Origin: Toxonevra muliebris
Taxonomy: Eukaryota > Arthropoda > Insecta > Diptera > Pallopteridae
Length of the DNA stretch: 64,000 bases
Direction of reading: 5' to 3'
Assembly (NCBI GenBank): GCA_963691655.1
Contig: OY829328.1
Location: 79,736,400-79,800,399 of the forward strand
The notes under the pieces are model-generated. The model was not told where the DNA came from, searched no databases, and was given only the letters and a program-made list of their open reading frames with translations. The position numbers and the translations under genes were made by a program. Position 1 is the first letter of the stretch, and the number at the start of each line of letters is the position of its first letter. Positions 11,552-24,530 of this stretch are shown one piece after another.

Positions 11552-14500
11552 ATGTCAAAGGAAAATGTGGTGAACGTAGAAACCAAATCGAATGCGTTTA
11601 AGAAAATTTATAAATTAATTCAAAATATCGGAAGAAAAAGTAAAGAAAATCAAACAGATCGATGGAATGAAAAGATTTTGTTATCGATCACTACAGATGA
11701 TCAGGTGAGTTGTAACAAGTAATTGTTGTTTGAATCGAAGAAAAACTTTTTCAAAAGTATTTTTGGCATTACGGAAAATTTTTATCTTTGTGCAATAATT
11801 TTATCAGTTTGCAGAAAGTCAAATACTTGTATGCAGTAGTTGTACTTGTTAAATATATCGTTTATAAAAAAAGCCATTCACGGAAAGATATCAGTTCAGG
11901 ACGAGTCATGCAAGCGCAGAGAATTGCTTATTCAAAATTGTTAAATAATAATTTTTTAATTTCCCCCTCTTTCTTAGAATGATGTCTATATACAAAAATA
12001 CTCTCCTGTCGATGATAAATGGATCATTTGGAGGAAAATGGAAAGTAAGCGATACGGGTTTGGCGTTACAATTATGGAAGATGATTTGATAATTGCAGGA
12101 GGAAGTTTCTTTAAGCATGAACCTTTACAGACAGTTACAAGTTTGAATATTCAAACGCTGAAACTCACTTCAATGAGTCCCATGGGAATAGGACGTCATG
12201 GTGTTGCACTTGTGATACTTGAAGAATATCTATACGCGATAGGTGGACATGATGGTGAAGATGTTTCGAAATCTGTAGAACGGTATTTTTAATTAATAAT
12301 AAATTTAATTTATTTAATATTTAAAAAATTATTTTTATTATTTTAGATGGGACAAAAAGACAGATAGTTGGGACTTTGTTGCTTCAATGCATGAAAGGAG
12401 ATATAGACTTGGAGTAGCTGCTTTTAATGGATTTATTTATGTGGTTGGTGGTGGAACTGCCACAACTGAGTGCTATAGTCCGATCGAAGACAAATGGTTG
12501 GTGAAAGCTTCAATGAATAAGCCCCGAACGTATCATGTGGTAATATAAATTTTTAAAATAAATATATAGGTACTAGCGTGATTGACTCGGTTTTTCTATT
12601 CCATTTTTCAAATATCGAATAAACTGGGGTTTTTTTTTGTGTTAAGAAACCCTTTTCCACACATGTAGTTGTTGAAATATAAGTAGCATCATCGTTATAT
12701 CTTATTTCTGCTGGTATGGTAAACAAAATAAATAAATTGGATGCATTTTTACTATTGGCAACACTTAGCTGGAGAATGTGAAATATTTTTGTCCTCAACT
12801 TATATTTACAAAAATAGAGTTAAAGTAAATTAAGTTAAACGAAATACTTTTATCATTAACATTATTAGACTTGGAATGAACAATGATGCCAGAAGAATAT
12901 CAAAAAGTTCATGGAACTAGCAGATCAGACGATCGTTTCGGAACCAGCTACGGTTCATCAGTGATCTTTGTGATAGTTCCCTAATTTCAACAATCTATAT
13001 AAGTGAAAATACTGAAAATAAAGTAAATGAAAATTACAAAGACAGTTATTTTCACTGAATAGTATTATTGAAAGGAAACTACCGCTACCATTCTATGTAC
13101 CTTTTGCCATTCTTCTTTGACACATGTATAACATATTGGTCAAATTTTCTGACATCTAATAGGTCCGTTTCTGTTAGCCCAAAACAGCCCAGAAAACGTT
13201 CCCCTATTCAAAAAACTTGCAAATGAGAGCAGAGATGAGAGAGTAATTGTCTTCTTCTTCTTGCACGAAATAGCCCGCATTTTTTTTCGGGTAAAAATGT
13301 TAAAAGTATCAAACAATCAGCTGTTTTGCTTTTGTGAAAATATATTGGAAATTTGAAATTAATAAATAAATAAAGAATTTTTTAGAAAAATATGCGTTAT
13401 TTAAAATGGAAAATGTTTAAAAGACATTTGAAAATTAATTAATAGTATATTAGTTAATTTTTAACTACATTCTCCACAAGTTAATGACGCAATTGTCTGC
13501 TCAACTTCTGATACTGTAGAAGCTTCTGATATTTCTGAATAATGCAAATGATGATTGTAAGCCACAAGATTCTATAAAACTAGTCAGGCGAACAATTTAT
13601 GTTTAATTTTTTCATTATTTATTTATTTTCTTGCAAGATCTAACAATTTTTATTTTATTAAATATCACAGAAATTTTGTTTTTTGAATTTAACTGTGGTT
13701 AAAATTTGACGTTTTGTTTCGTGCAAGAAAAGTGGTTTTGTGCGTTTCCGTACTTTTGTGCATTTTTGTGTATCAGAGAGAGCATTTTTCGTTTACTGTC
13801 AGTTTACCAGACTTTACCCAAAATGTACGGGAACGGACCTAATATGAACCGTGTCTGTTTTTCGTATGAAAAAATTCACTGATGAGGAACCGTAGCTGAT
13901 TCCGAAACGATCGTCTGATCTGCTAGTTCTATGAACTTTTTGATATTCATCTGGCATCATTGTTCATTTCAAGCCTAATAATTTAATAACTAATTAGAAA
14001 TGTGAACTGCCAAATTTGGAAGAAATTTGCAAAAATATTAAAATATTTTTATCTTTGTGAAAATTATTTTATTAGAATGATAAAATTGAAGTCATAAACA
14101 GTACGTTAGAAAAGAAAAACTCAGAAAACTTAAGTACCCCAAAATATTGAGTTGCAACGTTAGCTTTTCTTAATCACATAAGATACGTTTACAAAATTGA
14201 AAACACATCAAAGGAGCAAAAGGAAGATATGGATTCCGTTCCAATTACAATTAGAACGCCTGCCAAAAGTCTTTCAAAATTTCTAACTAAAATTTAAAGT
14301 TGGGTGATATATTTGCGCGAATTATTACTGAAGATGGGATGCTTGTAAGAGCGTAGAGGAAGTCGTATATTTGCTTTCCAAAGACTACAATATGCCAGCT
14401 GAGTCAAAAATATGGGAAAATATATAGTAACAAGAATTAAAAAAAGGATTTATCATATAATACAAATTGGTTGGTCAGATTGTCGTACATAAATATGTTA

Positions 14501-15255
14501 ATGTGGCAATCCAATACTATAGTCCTATAGTTAAGACCTGTGAAATGTTTAATCTTAGATTAGATAAAATATAAATAATATGAGCAAACATAAAAATTTA
14601 GTTAAAACACTTGTTTTTTAGAATATTTGAAATTGCAATTGGCTCAGTAAAAATTTTTAAAACATGGTTCAACCAGTTTTTCCTCAGTTTTAAAATTAAC
14701 AATCGATTTTTTTTAAATAGTTACTATTCAAAAAAACCGAAAACCAGTTTCAGAAAAAAATCGAACAAATCGATCACCCTGATAGGTACAAAGATAAATG
14801 ATTGAAAATGATCGATTGAAATAGGGATTTAAAGAATTGTATTATTTCTATTGAAAAATAGCGGTTTAAGTTTAATATGTTATAAAACTTTCAGATTGCT
14901 GTTCTTAATGCATATTTATATGCCATTGGTGGCGAATTTACAAATACCATTGAACGTTATGATCTCAAAATGGATACCTGGACGACGGTCTGTTAATTTT
15001 CAGAATTTAACTAATACAAAATTTTATAATTTGCTTTAATTTTTCCAGTTGTACTCTTTCGATAGCTGCCGCATGGCGATGGGTTTAATTTCAATTAATA
15101 ATCGTCTTTTGGTTGCAGGTGGATTAGATAGCAAGTCTGTTGAAGAATATGATCCTGCTACAAATGTTTGGAGCGAAAAGTCTCCATTAACAGTTGCAGG
15201 ACAAAGTATCTGTGTTTTAGCCAATAATTGTATGTCTCCAATAATGCACGTTTGA
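11552..15255 (+). CDS. Kelch-repeat propeller protein lacking BTB/BACK (5 exons)
   Basis: Exons 11552-11704, 11978-12282, 12347-12539, 14895-14987 and 15049-15255 join in frame with GT-AG sites (the exon-4 donor is GTCTGT, weaker than the others) to give 316 residues. The protein is almost entirely kelch repeats: glycine doublets occur at about residues 92-93 (IAGG), 140-141 (AIGG), 187-188 (VVGG), 229-230 (AIGG) and 272-273 (VAGG), with the partner Y and W residues (KYSPVDDKW, CYSPIEDKW, RYDLKMDTW, EYDPATNVW). With a degenerate first blade this makes about six blades. KLHL proteins use this propeller to hold substrates of Cul3 ubiquitin ligases. The BTB and BACK domains expected upstream are not visible, so this is a propeller-only paralogue, a decayed duplicate, or a gene whose upstream exons I missed. 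Intron 3 (2.36 kb) carries nested mobile elements. Confidence 0.72.
12861..13984. mobile_element. Long-inverted-repeat element in kelch intron 3
   Basis: About 105 bp at 12861-12964 is repeated in inverse orientation at 13877-13984 with few mismatches; a shared core is GATCAGACGATCGTTTCGGA on the left, matched inversely by TCCGAAACGATCGTCTGATC on the right. The 1.12 kb between has no transposase. Foldback-like ends of this kind mark a non-autonomous DNA transposon. A second inverted pair lies inside it (13161-13840). Confidence 0.7.
13161..13840. mobile_element. Inner MITE-like element nested in the previous one
   Basis: Ends are AGGTCCGTT on the left and AACGGACCT on the right, each flanked outside by AAT, a possible 3-bp target duplication. 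A second matched inverted word, TTCTTGCACGAAA near 13256 and its inverse near 13718, supports a symmetrical element of about 680 bp. No coding frame was seen. Confidence 0.5.
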
Positions 15256-15790
15256 AATAAATTTTGTTTTTTTTTTTTTTAATTTTACAAGCTCTCTAAT
15301 CTCTCAATTTTAATTAAAAAGAAAGTGGGACAGCAAATTGAAAAAACCTGACGTCCGTATGGCAACTAGTGTAACCTTGAATGCAATAAAACAAACGAAT
15401 GAAAAGCGGTGGGATATTCAGGTGGGCACTATGCACCACTTGCAAAACTACAAGACTCATTTGACCTAAGATGGATAGTCAACGGACCAAAGAACTGATA
15501 CATACTAACAGAGCACTTCATCAGTACTGTGGCTTGGATGACTGCACGACATTGCTTCATTGGAAAACATGCATAAAGACTGAATCTTTTATATAGAAAT
15601 AACTGCAGTAGCTATGGCAACAGGAAGAATAGGCAAATCTAAATCATCTTCTAAACGAATACCCAGCTCGAATTCATGTACGAAAGATATATCTAGACAG
15701 CTTTGTCTTCGATAACCTTAAAGACTTCTGAAAAGTACTAAATGATTCAAATAGCCTTAATTAAAGGAACAGGGACTTAGCTCCTTTCAC
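15256..15790. other. Region after the kelch gene, unassigned
   Basis: The kelch stop codon is followed by a T-rich tract and about 500 bp of mixed sequence without a long frame or a repeat that I can delimit. The last 12 bp are the left copy of the SINE target duplication. Confidence 0.3.
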
Positions 15791-16095
15791 GACCTCGATA
15801 GCCTAGTGGATAGTGCACTAGACTTTCACCTGGGAGGTTCGGGTTCGATTCCCGTCTTCGTCTGGTGGTTAATTTTCATTACTTTCTTATATTCACTATC
15901 AATATGAAGTGTATGAGAATTATAAGATAGTGTACAAGTACACACATTGGTTGGTAATGGCAAAACCACCAAGCCGATAAAAAATTGCCACACCGCCGTT
16001 CGGAATCGGCGTTAAACTGTAGGTCCAACTATGTGGTATCACAATGGGCCGTTCAGGCCTAAGTGTGTCTCTCGACAGCCACTCCAACCTAACCT
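15791..16095 (+). mobile_element. tRNA-derived SINE with LINE-type 3' tail (complete, 305 bp)
   Basis: The head resembles a tRNA with pol III promoter boxes: A box TAGCCTAGTGG at 15799-15809 and a perfect B box GGTTCGATTCC at 15842-15852. A body of about 130 bp follows, then the tail ATGTGGTATCACAATGG ... CACTCCAACCTAACCTAG. It is flanked by a perfect 12-bp duplication, AGCTCCTTTCAC, at 15779-15790 and 16096-16107, which proves insertion by target-primed reverse transcription and defines both ends. A second copy is at 29672-29953 and a solo tail at 54780-54853. Confidence 0.9.
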
Positions 16096-16107
16096 AGCTC
16101 CTTTCAC

Positions 16108-19100
16108 ATGGTATCACATTGAGCTTTGTTGGCCCAAGGGTGCTGACGATAGCAGGCAGCCATTTTAAACTTAACTTAATCTAATTTAAAAAATTATATA
16201 ACTATTTTCACATTCTTTTATATGTTATATTCTAGCATATTATTTTGAAACATAGTTTTTATTTATTAATTAATTATTCGAAGGGCTCCGCGAAATGGAA
16301 TGTCATCCAAAAGGGCGTCGCGGCTGAAAATATTAAGACCACAGGTGTAAGATATGAATGCAGAAGAAGAATAATAAAAGAGCTTCTGATTTGCCAATGT
16401 GATTTTTTGACTTGAATCTGATAAAACTAAGTAATAAGTTGGAGCGCATCCTAGAGCTGCTTAGATCAGCAGATGTTCCCCGTAAGAAATCAAAATTTGT
16501 GGCTGAAAAGTCGTAACTAACTAAATTACCTAACTATAACTCAGTGGATGGAAAATTTCTTGAAATTAAAAAAAGGCGCCGCTAAATAAATATAAAAATT
16601 ATTATTGCCGTGGAACCAACATCAAAAAAGACCATCTGTGACAATAACAATAGCAAATAGAAAACCTCAAAAAAAGCATAAATTAACGCTTCTTTTTGGA
16701 ATAGCTAAAGTAGCCTTACTTCAAAAAATCAATATAATTTGTTTTTGTATTTCTTTTCCATTCAAATGCATTCGGAAACTTGTTTTATTATAATTTTGTT
16801 GTAAAAGGATATGCAACCGGATAATGTTAATGTTATGGCATCTCAGGTGGTTGATTTGTATACATTTTTAAATACCTATCTAAATTAATTCGAATAAATC
16901 TTCCACGATCGTTTTCATTTCCTTTCGGTTAAAATGCTTTGAATTTTTAACCTGCATTTAAATGATAGGAATCTAAATGCTTGCTTCCCTTGCAGAGTTA
17001 AAAGTATTTAAAATATAGGATGCGTTCAGCAGACAAACTGTGATTGCTTTAGTCCTTCGAACAGTTAATTGCAAACAAAAATTATTTGCTAATCATAACC
17101 ATAGACTAGAAAATTATAGTTTGGTGAAGCTACATATCAGATTCAAGTACTTTTTAGCGCTTCATTTTTGAACACTATTTAAAAATCAAGAGCTTTCACT
17201 AAGATCACTATCTACATATGTTAGCCTTCATAATCATTAAAGTTATGCGCGAAATATATTAATCGTTAAGAATGTTAGAGCGCCATAGTTTTAAGCTGAT
17301 CTGAAAGTTAAAGGGCAACATTTTCCATAACAAATTATTTCTACCTGAGGTTAGGGATTCTCATTGCTTGCCATTTTGCAGTTCATTGACGATTTCAAAG
17401 TACAAAAGATTGTTGCACTCAACACATTTACAGGTGAATTTTGAGTTAATTAAAACAAATCAAATTAATTTATTAAGTTTTTTTTTTTTAATTTCTTTCG
17501 TAGTTTCTTTCTTTAAATTTTGCATAAATTAATTTTGTCATTCAATTATTTTTTTGTTTCTATTTTTTTTTTTTTTTTGTAATAAAATTTAAATTTATTG
17601 ACTTTTGACAAAATTTTTAAGTATGTGCATAAATAGAAATTTTTGTTGAATTTTAAAATATATTTCGTTGTGGCTTCATTAAAAATGTAAAGCAGCTCAA
17701 ATCGTAGTTTTTATTTTTTATTTATTTGCTTTGCCCTGTTACCATCACCACCACCACCAGTTCAGTACAAATATGGGCGCTAATACAACAAAAGTTGAAA
17801 TAAATATTTACATGAAAGTTGTACAAAGTACACTGAACAAAATATAATTATTCAGTAATTAATAACAAAAGGAGCTGGTAGAGAAGAAGCGATTTTATTT
17901 ATTTGTAGGAAATGCAATTTAAAGTTTATCGTTTTTGGTGTCTATAGGAAATCTGTTTAGTGTAAAGTGAAGAACATTTTTTGAAGAGATAAAAATTCTC
18001 CATATATGCCCCATATTTCATGTACCGTTATCTCAAACACCTGAAGTTATAGAGCCAAATGGCCTTAATATTTGAGCTCAGCGACTATAAAGTACTATTT
18101 TTCAAAAAATGCCAGTCCAATGAAAAAACACAATATTGTGTCACAGTGTAATTGAAGAACATCTTTTGGCAGATTTTAGTAATTGTGTGGTTTCGGCCGT
18201 ATCTTCTAAACCGGCAAATATTGGTGCGTATTATATTTTGAGAAATGAAGCGCACAAGTTAGGGAATTGCTGTTTTTATATAATATTTATGTTTGATCCA
18301 ATCTCATCCACAATCTTCTAGGTCTATGATATAAGAGAGTAAGTAATTTAAAGAAATACTTACCAGAAAACTCAATTATTTTTTCTTAAAAAACTCATTT
18401 TTCCAATATTTGGTACTTTCAATTACATTTCTCACTTTCAAATGAGTCCAAAATTTTGCAAATCCATAGCTTATTTTTATCGCTATGTTATTTTAAAAAT
18501 TGTTTTTTTTTTTTCAACAGAGTTTTCAACCTCGTTATATTTTAGTAAAAACTAAATATGTAGATTTTTTTCACTGAATATATCACAATAAATAATAAAT
18601 AATACTTTTTTCCATTTTGAAAACTCTATTTTTTGAGCTTTGCCCAGCTGGAATCGCATTTCAGACCAGTGTGCGCTATCTCAACTCGATACAAATCTTT
18701 CTTTTCACGTCCCTGTATAGTGATCCGGCATTCATTAGAAACGAAGTAATATATACTGGGGGCCGATTTTCTTTCCGAGTTATTGTGATGTGAAAAAAAA
18801 CTTTTCACTTGAGGCTTTCATTTTTTCACTTCACCGCGAACGAAAATGCGAAAAACTGATCGCTGATAAACATATAAAATGTGCTGAATGGCGCTGAGTG
18901 AGAGATTTTGACAGATGTTGTTACTTAAAAAATGACGTCAGTAATATTTATACCAAATTTATTTAGAAGATCACGCAGATGGCTCAGGTTAAAATGAAGA
19001 AAGTAATAATTGCATGTTTTAAGTTTATTTATATTTTTTCTTAAATATTTCGCCGCCTGAGAATTGATATATGTATATGTATAAGCATTCGTATGCCTAT

Positions 19101-19560
19101 ACGCCAAATAAATTCTCAGGCGACGATTTGTAGAGAGCATCCAAGACTTTCGAGGAGGAATACTTCACATCAAATTTCCATTTTGCGTCACTTTTTTAAG
19201 CTGCCCTTAATCCATTGAGAGCCAGCGCTAAGTCCGCTCACTTCTTGCTTTGAAGTTTTGCTCTGTCAACGCTTACAAATCTATAAAGAAAAACACAATT
19301 CATAAAAAATGCACAAAATGTTAAAACTGAATAGATTACTTATCGTTGTCCAAGTCCGGATTCTCCTCCAAATAATTTATGAGGCGTTCCTTTTGGACCG
19401 CTCTTGCTCTGCTCTTTTTGCATGCCGTTGCATTTCTTTCTTCATTTTCCATTCAGTTTGAAATTTTGTTTGCAAAATTACTTGAATTTAATCTGCTGTT
19501 GCCATTTTAAAGCAAAACAAGAAAATATTTTTCACTTTACGATAACCCAGAACAAAAATT
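16108..19560. other. AT-rich non-coding DNA
   Basis: No gene is supported. It holds many poly-T runs (for example 17480-17580) and short frames with no recognisable product. A 15-bp inverted word, CGCCTGAGAATT and its inverse AATTCTCAGGCG, lies at about 19052-19124 with a loop near 45 bp; see findings. Confidence 0.4.
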
Positions 19561-19577
19561 GACAACCTGGAGTCATA

Positions 19578-19635
19578 TGAAAAGCGCTCAACTTGAAAGT
19601 TACCACTGAAAAGCGCTCAACTTGAAAGTTACCAC
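19578..19635. repeat. Tandem duplication of a 29-bp unit
   Basis: The unit, which begins AAAAGCGCTCAACTTGAAAG, is present twice head to tail without a mismatch. This is a recent local duplication, with no coding frame across it. Confidence 0.85.
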
Positions 19636-22600
19636 TGGAATAAACCTTCCAATGAACATGAAGCTTCGTTTGAGGAATCCCCATTACAAGGATTACGATT
19701 TAAGAACATGCTCCTAGAAGATACCTACTATTGACGATTTGGAAAGTTGCATTTATCAAGCTAATAAATTAACTTGATAAATACAAGACTGTCAACACCA
19801 TTATCCAGGAAGTACGATCATCAACACGTGGTTGCTTCAAGAGAGTATAAGTATAAAATAAGTATGTTAATTTTTCCAGTGCATTTTTTTTTCTGAATAA
19901 CCTTTTTCGATGTAGCTTTATGCCATGCACACTTAAATGGGCATTTTATAGATTTTAATCTTAAAAATTTCAAATACATACCAATCTACTTTTTTTTTTC
20001 TTCTTTTTTGTTGATGATGATTATAATTCGATTTTGGTGTAAAGTGTATTTATGCAAATTAACGGTGAGGGCATTTCAGCGATGCGATCGCTGGTCATGG
20101 ATGTCGGTGGAAGGGGAGAGAAACCCCCAATCACAGCCTCAACTGTTATATAGAAAATTCTTAACTTACCTCATTAGTAGTTAGAGTTCTGCCAGTATTT
20201 AATCTATTATAATATCGATTTGATGTTTAATCCATACTTATATAAAGTCAAAGCATTTGAAAAATTTAATACTGCTATGTAATTTAAATAACAAAATTAA
20301 TATTAGGAAAAGTCAGTGAGATTTCTTTTTACTTTCCTGGGGTGGATTCTTACATCTTTCTTCTCTTGTATGTATGCATCCTTTGAGATGGAAGGAATAC
20401 CAAAAGATTCTTGCCGCACTATTAAATAAAGGGTTATTTTAATTTTTGAGTCTCTTTCATTAAACTATAAGAAACATGTATAAATTATTTAGAGCTTTGC
20501 ATTTGCCTTTGCTGAAAAGCTCTGCATGCCCCTCAAATGAAAAGTTATAGCTACGCTCATGATTACAGGTATTTGATATATATCTACATATATACATACA
20601 AACAATGATTAGTATTTTATAATAGAAATTAGTTTGTGAATATGACTAAAATTTTAATTCAATATGAAATCAAAATTGTTTTTTTTTTTTTTTAATAATA
20701 TACAAAGAAAGCGACTATTTAATTATTTATATTTATTTAATTTTTTCTTTGATATTTTAAAATAATTTTTTTTTATTTTAACTAAATTAAAATTTTCGCA
20801 TTATTAAAGTGTAAGTGAGAAATTTTTTTTCGAAAATTTAAACATAAAACTTTTTGAATTTTATTATTAATCTACAGAATTCTTTTGCCATTATAACAAA
20901 TAAAATTTATGACCAAAAAAAAAAGGGGGAAAAGAACGATGGCAAATAAAAAGTTTCTAGAAGTTCTAAAAAATAAAATAATAAAAAAAGAAATAAATGA
21001 ATTCATTTCTTAGTCTTTACATTTTTTATAATTAAAATTTATGAACATTTTAGCAGAAAAATTAAAAAACACATTTTAGATTGTGTTTTAAATATGTTTA
21101 ATGTGACAACAAAATAAAAAATTCTTATGTTGAATATAAAAAGCAAATACAGTTTTTTTTTTTATTCGGTTTTCTGATACAATTTCTAACAATAATTTTA
21201 ATAGAAATAGGTCACACTAAACACATACACACACACACACACATATATAAACAAAATGGTTGCATAATTTTATACGTTCTAAAAGTTGTTCTTAAATTAT
21301 AGCAAATTTATAGCATATATTATCAAAAATATGTCAGTAAATATTTATACAAATTCATTTGTTTTTTAAACTTTTGACCTTAATATTTTGATATTTTATT
21401 TTATTAATTTAAATTTTTATTTGTTCTACACTAAGTAATGACGTGTGCTATGAATTTATTTTATTAATATGGAAATGAAAAGAATTTAAAAGAATAATTT
21501 ATAAATATATTTTATTTTCTTTATTCAAAAAAAAATAAATATTTAGCAAATAATGATGATGATAATAAATTATATTTTGTTTTTTGTTGAATTGGAAATA
21601 TCATAAAAAACGTCACAAATCACCTACAGATAAGGTAAGCGTCCTAAATAAACATTCTCTTATTTATGTATGTAGGCATGAGATTTGTTTTTTCAAAATA
21701 TTAGTAAAAAGTTATTAATATTTAAGCTACAGAATTCTTTTATTTTTGAGGGGTCTCCAATCCATCGGAATTCTAAATTGTGTTCAAAAAAACTTTGAAC
21801 TACGAATTAAGGCATAGTTCCGCAATAAATATCAGTTTTCAACAAAGGTTTAAATAAGTCCACTGTCAAGAACTAAATAATCATCACAAAAACCGGTATT
21901 TCCTTTTTTTATTACCCATCAGTGATGCGAATAAACAATTCGTATTCTTAATTCCGTCGTAGCCAAGAGATTCACCCGAAATTTCGAAAATTAGAAGATT
22001 GGCATCGTTAATTCTGAATGAAAAGGAACTTTAACAGCTTTTTGTGATAATTTTGTGCAAATATGCTGAAGTGATTCGGGAGCTGAAGAAAAATAAAGAT
22101 AAATAGGAAAACGTTTTAAAAATATTGTGCTATTTTTAGAAGTAAATGAAAATGTAGGAATAATTAATTATTCGTTCACAATTTATAAGCAAATAAATCC
22201 AACCGGTCTCGGCCATCCACAAATCGCAGCTAATATAAGAGAATGGTAAATACGTTGGCAGAACGGCCAGACATTGCACAAAGGTTTCTAAAAACAACTA
22301 AGGAAAATATCCATTAGGTTTCAGCAAGAGATGAGAGTGCAGCTAAACAGGCTTGGGTACATTATAAAGCCAGGAAATCTCGTTCTTTCATATAAATCTA
22401 TTTTGACCTCCATTTTTTCTTCATTAGTCATATCCACCTTGATCCACTTTGCACAGAACTTCGCTTCAAAAATATTCAATCTCCGTTTCATTGTTTTTGA
22501 CATTGTTGATTGGAAGTTGGAATCTTCCTGATGCTGATACCCTCGCTCGGCTCACGCTGGATTGTCCATATTAAAAGAATCGCAAGCATCTCTTGATAGC

Positions 22601-24071
22601 TTGCGTTCCATTTTTAAGTATCTGCTTCGATACTCCGTCTGATCCTCTACTAAAAACACCGCTGCTGCCATGGAATCAATTTTTTTTTTGTGTTACTGCA
22701 CAAAAAAAAGTTCTTTTTAATAAATATTTATAATTTCTTAAAATTTTTAATACTTTTCCTTTTCATTTTTGACACAAAACAGCTGATTTTCGATTTTTTT
22801 TTTTTATAGTTAGCAGCGCTATCTTCGAATTCATCGGAATTAGGAATAGCAGTTTTTTTGTATTCGTGACGGCATTGCATTTTTCGATGGGAGCTCCTTT
22901 GAAAATTTGTGATAGGGCTGTGTATTTCTTATCTGCTCTCAAACCTACAATTCGTTTAAAAACAGGATTTAAAATTCAGATGTTTTAGTTTTGAGTTTTT
23001 TTGTACAGTTTTTTAAGTTTTTTAAGTTTTTTCTTTTTTCTCTTTCTTTTTTCTTCTAGGTAATCCAAAAAGCTATAACTGACATATAAATAAACCTTGT
23101 ACCTTTCGACTTTATTCGTTAATTTTATTTATTTTTTCGAATATTCGACTTCTAGACCTTTTCAACAATTTTTTTTTAAAACAAAAACATACACATACCT
23201 ACATATAATAAAATGTGCATTATCAGTTGCTATTATAATTTTTTGCACTATATGTACATATTTTTGATGAGGTCATGATCTTTTGCTTGAAATATGATTT
23301 CAAAATAGTTTCAATTTTATTTTCTATATATTTATTTGTTGCTATTTTTCAACGCCATATCGTTACGCTCTAGAAATTTCTGCAAATAATAATATTAAGA
23401 AATGATTATAATGCATATTTAAATCGGGAAAAAATTAGAAAACAACTCAGAAAACAAGGATTAGCATTTTATTAGATTTGTGAATTTAGCATTTTTCCAT
23501 TATGGGGTTAAATTTTTTGATGACCTTTTAAATTTTTATTTGAATGAATTGTAAACGTTTAGCATTTATAAAATACATTATATTAACTGATGTCGTATAT
23601 GCAGATAATTTAAACTTTATAACACACTTAAGATATGGGGCACATTAAAGTGGTTCAAATTACTAATTTATAAAAAAAAAAATGTTTGGATTTGACCTTC
23701 TTAAAATTAACCTAGGTTTATTTCATGTTAAATCCCAAAATATTTCGACTTTTGTAGCGCTTACCTTTCGTGAACTGATTCATTTTGATAAAGACCTTTA
23801 AAAACTTCTTTAATTCAGTAATTTGTTACACTGTGCAACAATTTCAGGGGTCACTTTGTCAAGTACAGGTAAGTTATATCCAAACAGTTACAGAGGTTTT
23901 CCTTGTTGCTGATCACGATTCTACCATTAAAAATTTCAAACACAAAATAGCGGATCCAATATGACGGTTGATTTGTAGAAAAACTTCGCAATATGGCGGT
24001 TGATTCGTTTTCTTTTTGTTTATAGATACAGAGGTAAAAAACCGCCTGACGCTTTTTTGGCTGAAATTTTG
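19636..24071. other. AT-rich non-coding DNA with microsatellites
   Basis: No gene is supported. It contains a CA run near 21228-21243, long A/T tracts from 20600 to 21600, and low-complexity T-rich DNA near 22980-23060. On the minus strand near 22520-22675 a short frame with a RDACDSFNM segment faintly recalls the start of a PIF/Harbinger protein; the continuation does not support it, so I leave it unassigned. Confidence 0.4.
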
Positions 24072-24225
24072 CAGGTGGAGTAAAGTAGATTCATATGAGG
24101 AAGAAGAATACGAGTTGATCGATGAATACGTGGATTTTGATGATGATTCCAGTAATAGAGATGGTGATGAATCAGGACCAGCATCAAAGAGAGCACATTC
24201 TACACATTGCTATACTTGTTCTTGA
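24072..24225 (+). other. Candidate terminal exon, acidic, unrecognised
   Basis: After a possible acceptor (ATTTTGCAG ending 24075) an open frame runs to a stop at 24223. It encodes about 50 residues: WSKVDSYEEEEYELIDEYVD, then more Asp/Ser-rich sequence, then a Cys-containing tail HCYTCS. Base composition is less AT-rich than the flanks, and the frame is free of the homopolymers seen around it. I do not recognise the product and see no upstream exon. It could equally be a relic of a transposon gene. Confidence 0.25.
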
Positions 24226-24530
24226 ATCCCATCATGACCGTTTCGGAGCAGTGCCCTAAAACTTGCCCTTCTTTTTTAATTATTTTCCTTTAGCTTTTCT
24301 CTAATTTCTTTTTCCATATCCATTATCAGAGAGGTAAGATGGTTCTGTGAACTGAGTGGTACAAATGGCCTTCCTTTCCGTCCTCAAATCTAGTCTAAGA
24401 TTTGTTAAGCGAACGCTTTCTATCTCATTGTTCTTCCTCTGCACTTCCATTGAAGATGGTTACTCTTTCTTCATTTAGTTCGCTCTGGGTTTCTAAAAGA
24501 TATACTATTAAGGGTTACAAATTACAATAA

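Noticed and set aside
22321..22675. PIF/Harbinger transposase-associated fragment on the minus strand
   Set aside because: A short RDACDSFNM-like start recalls the family, but the continuation contains stops and shows no catalytic or helix-turn-helix motif I can name.
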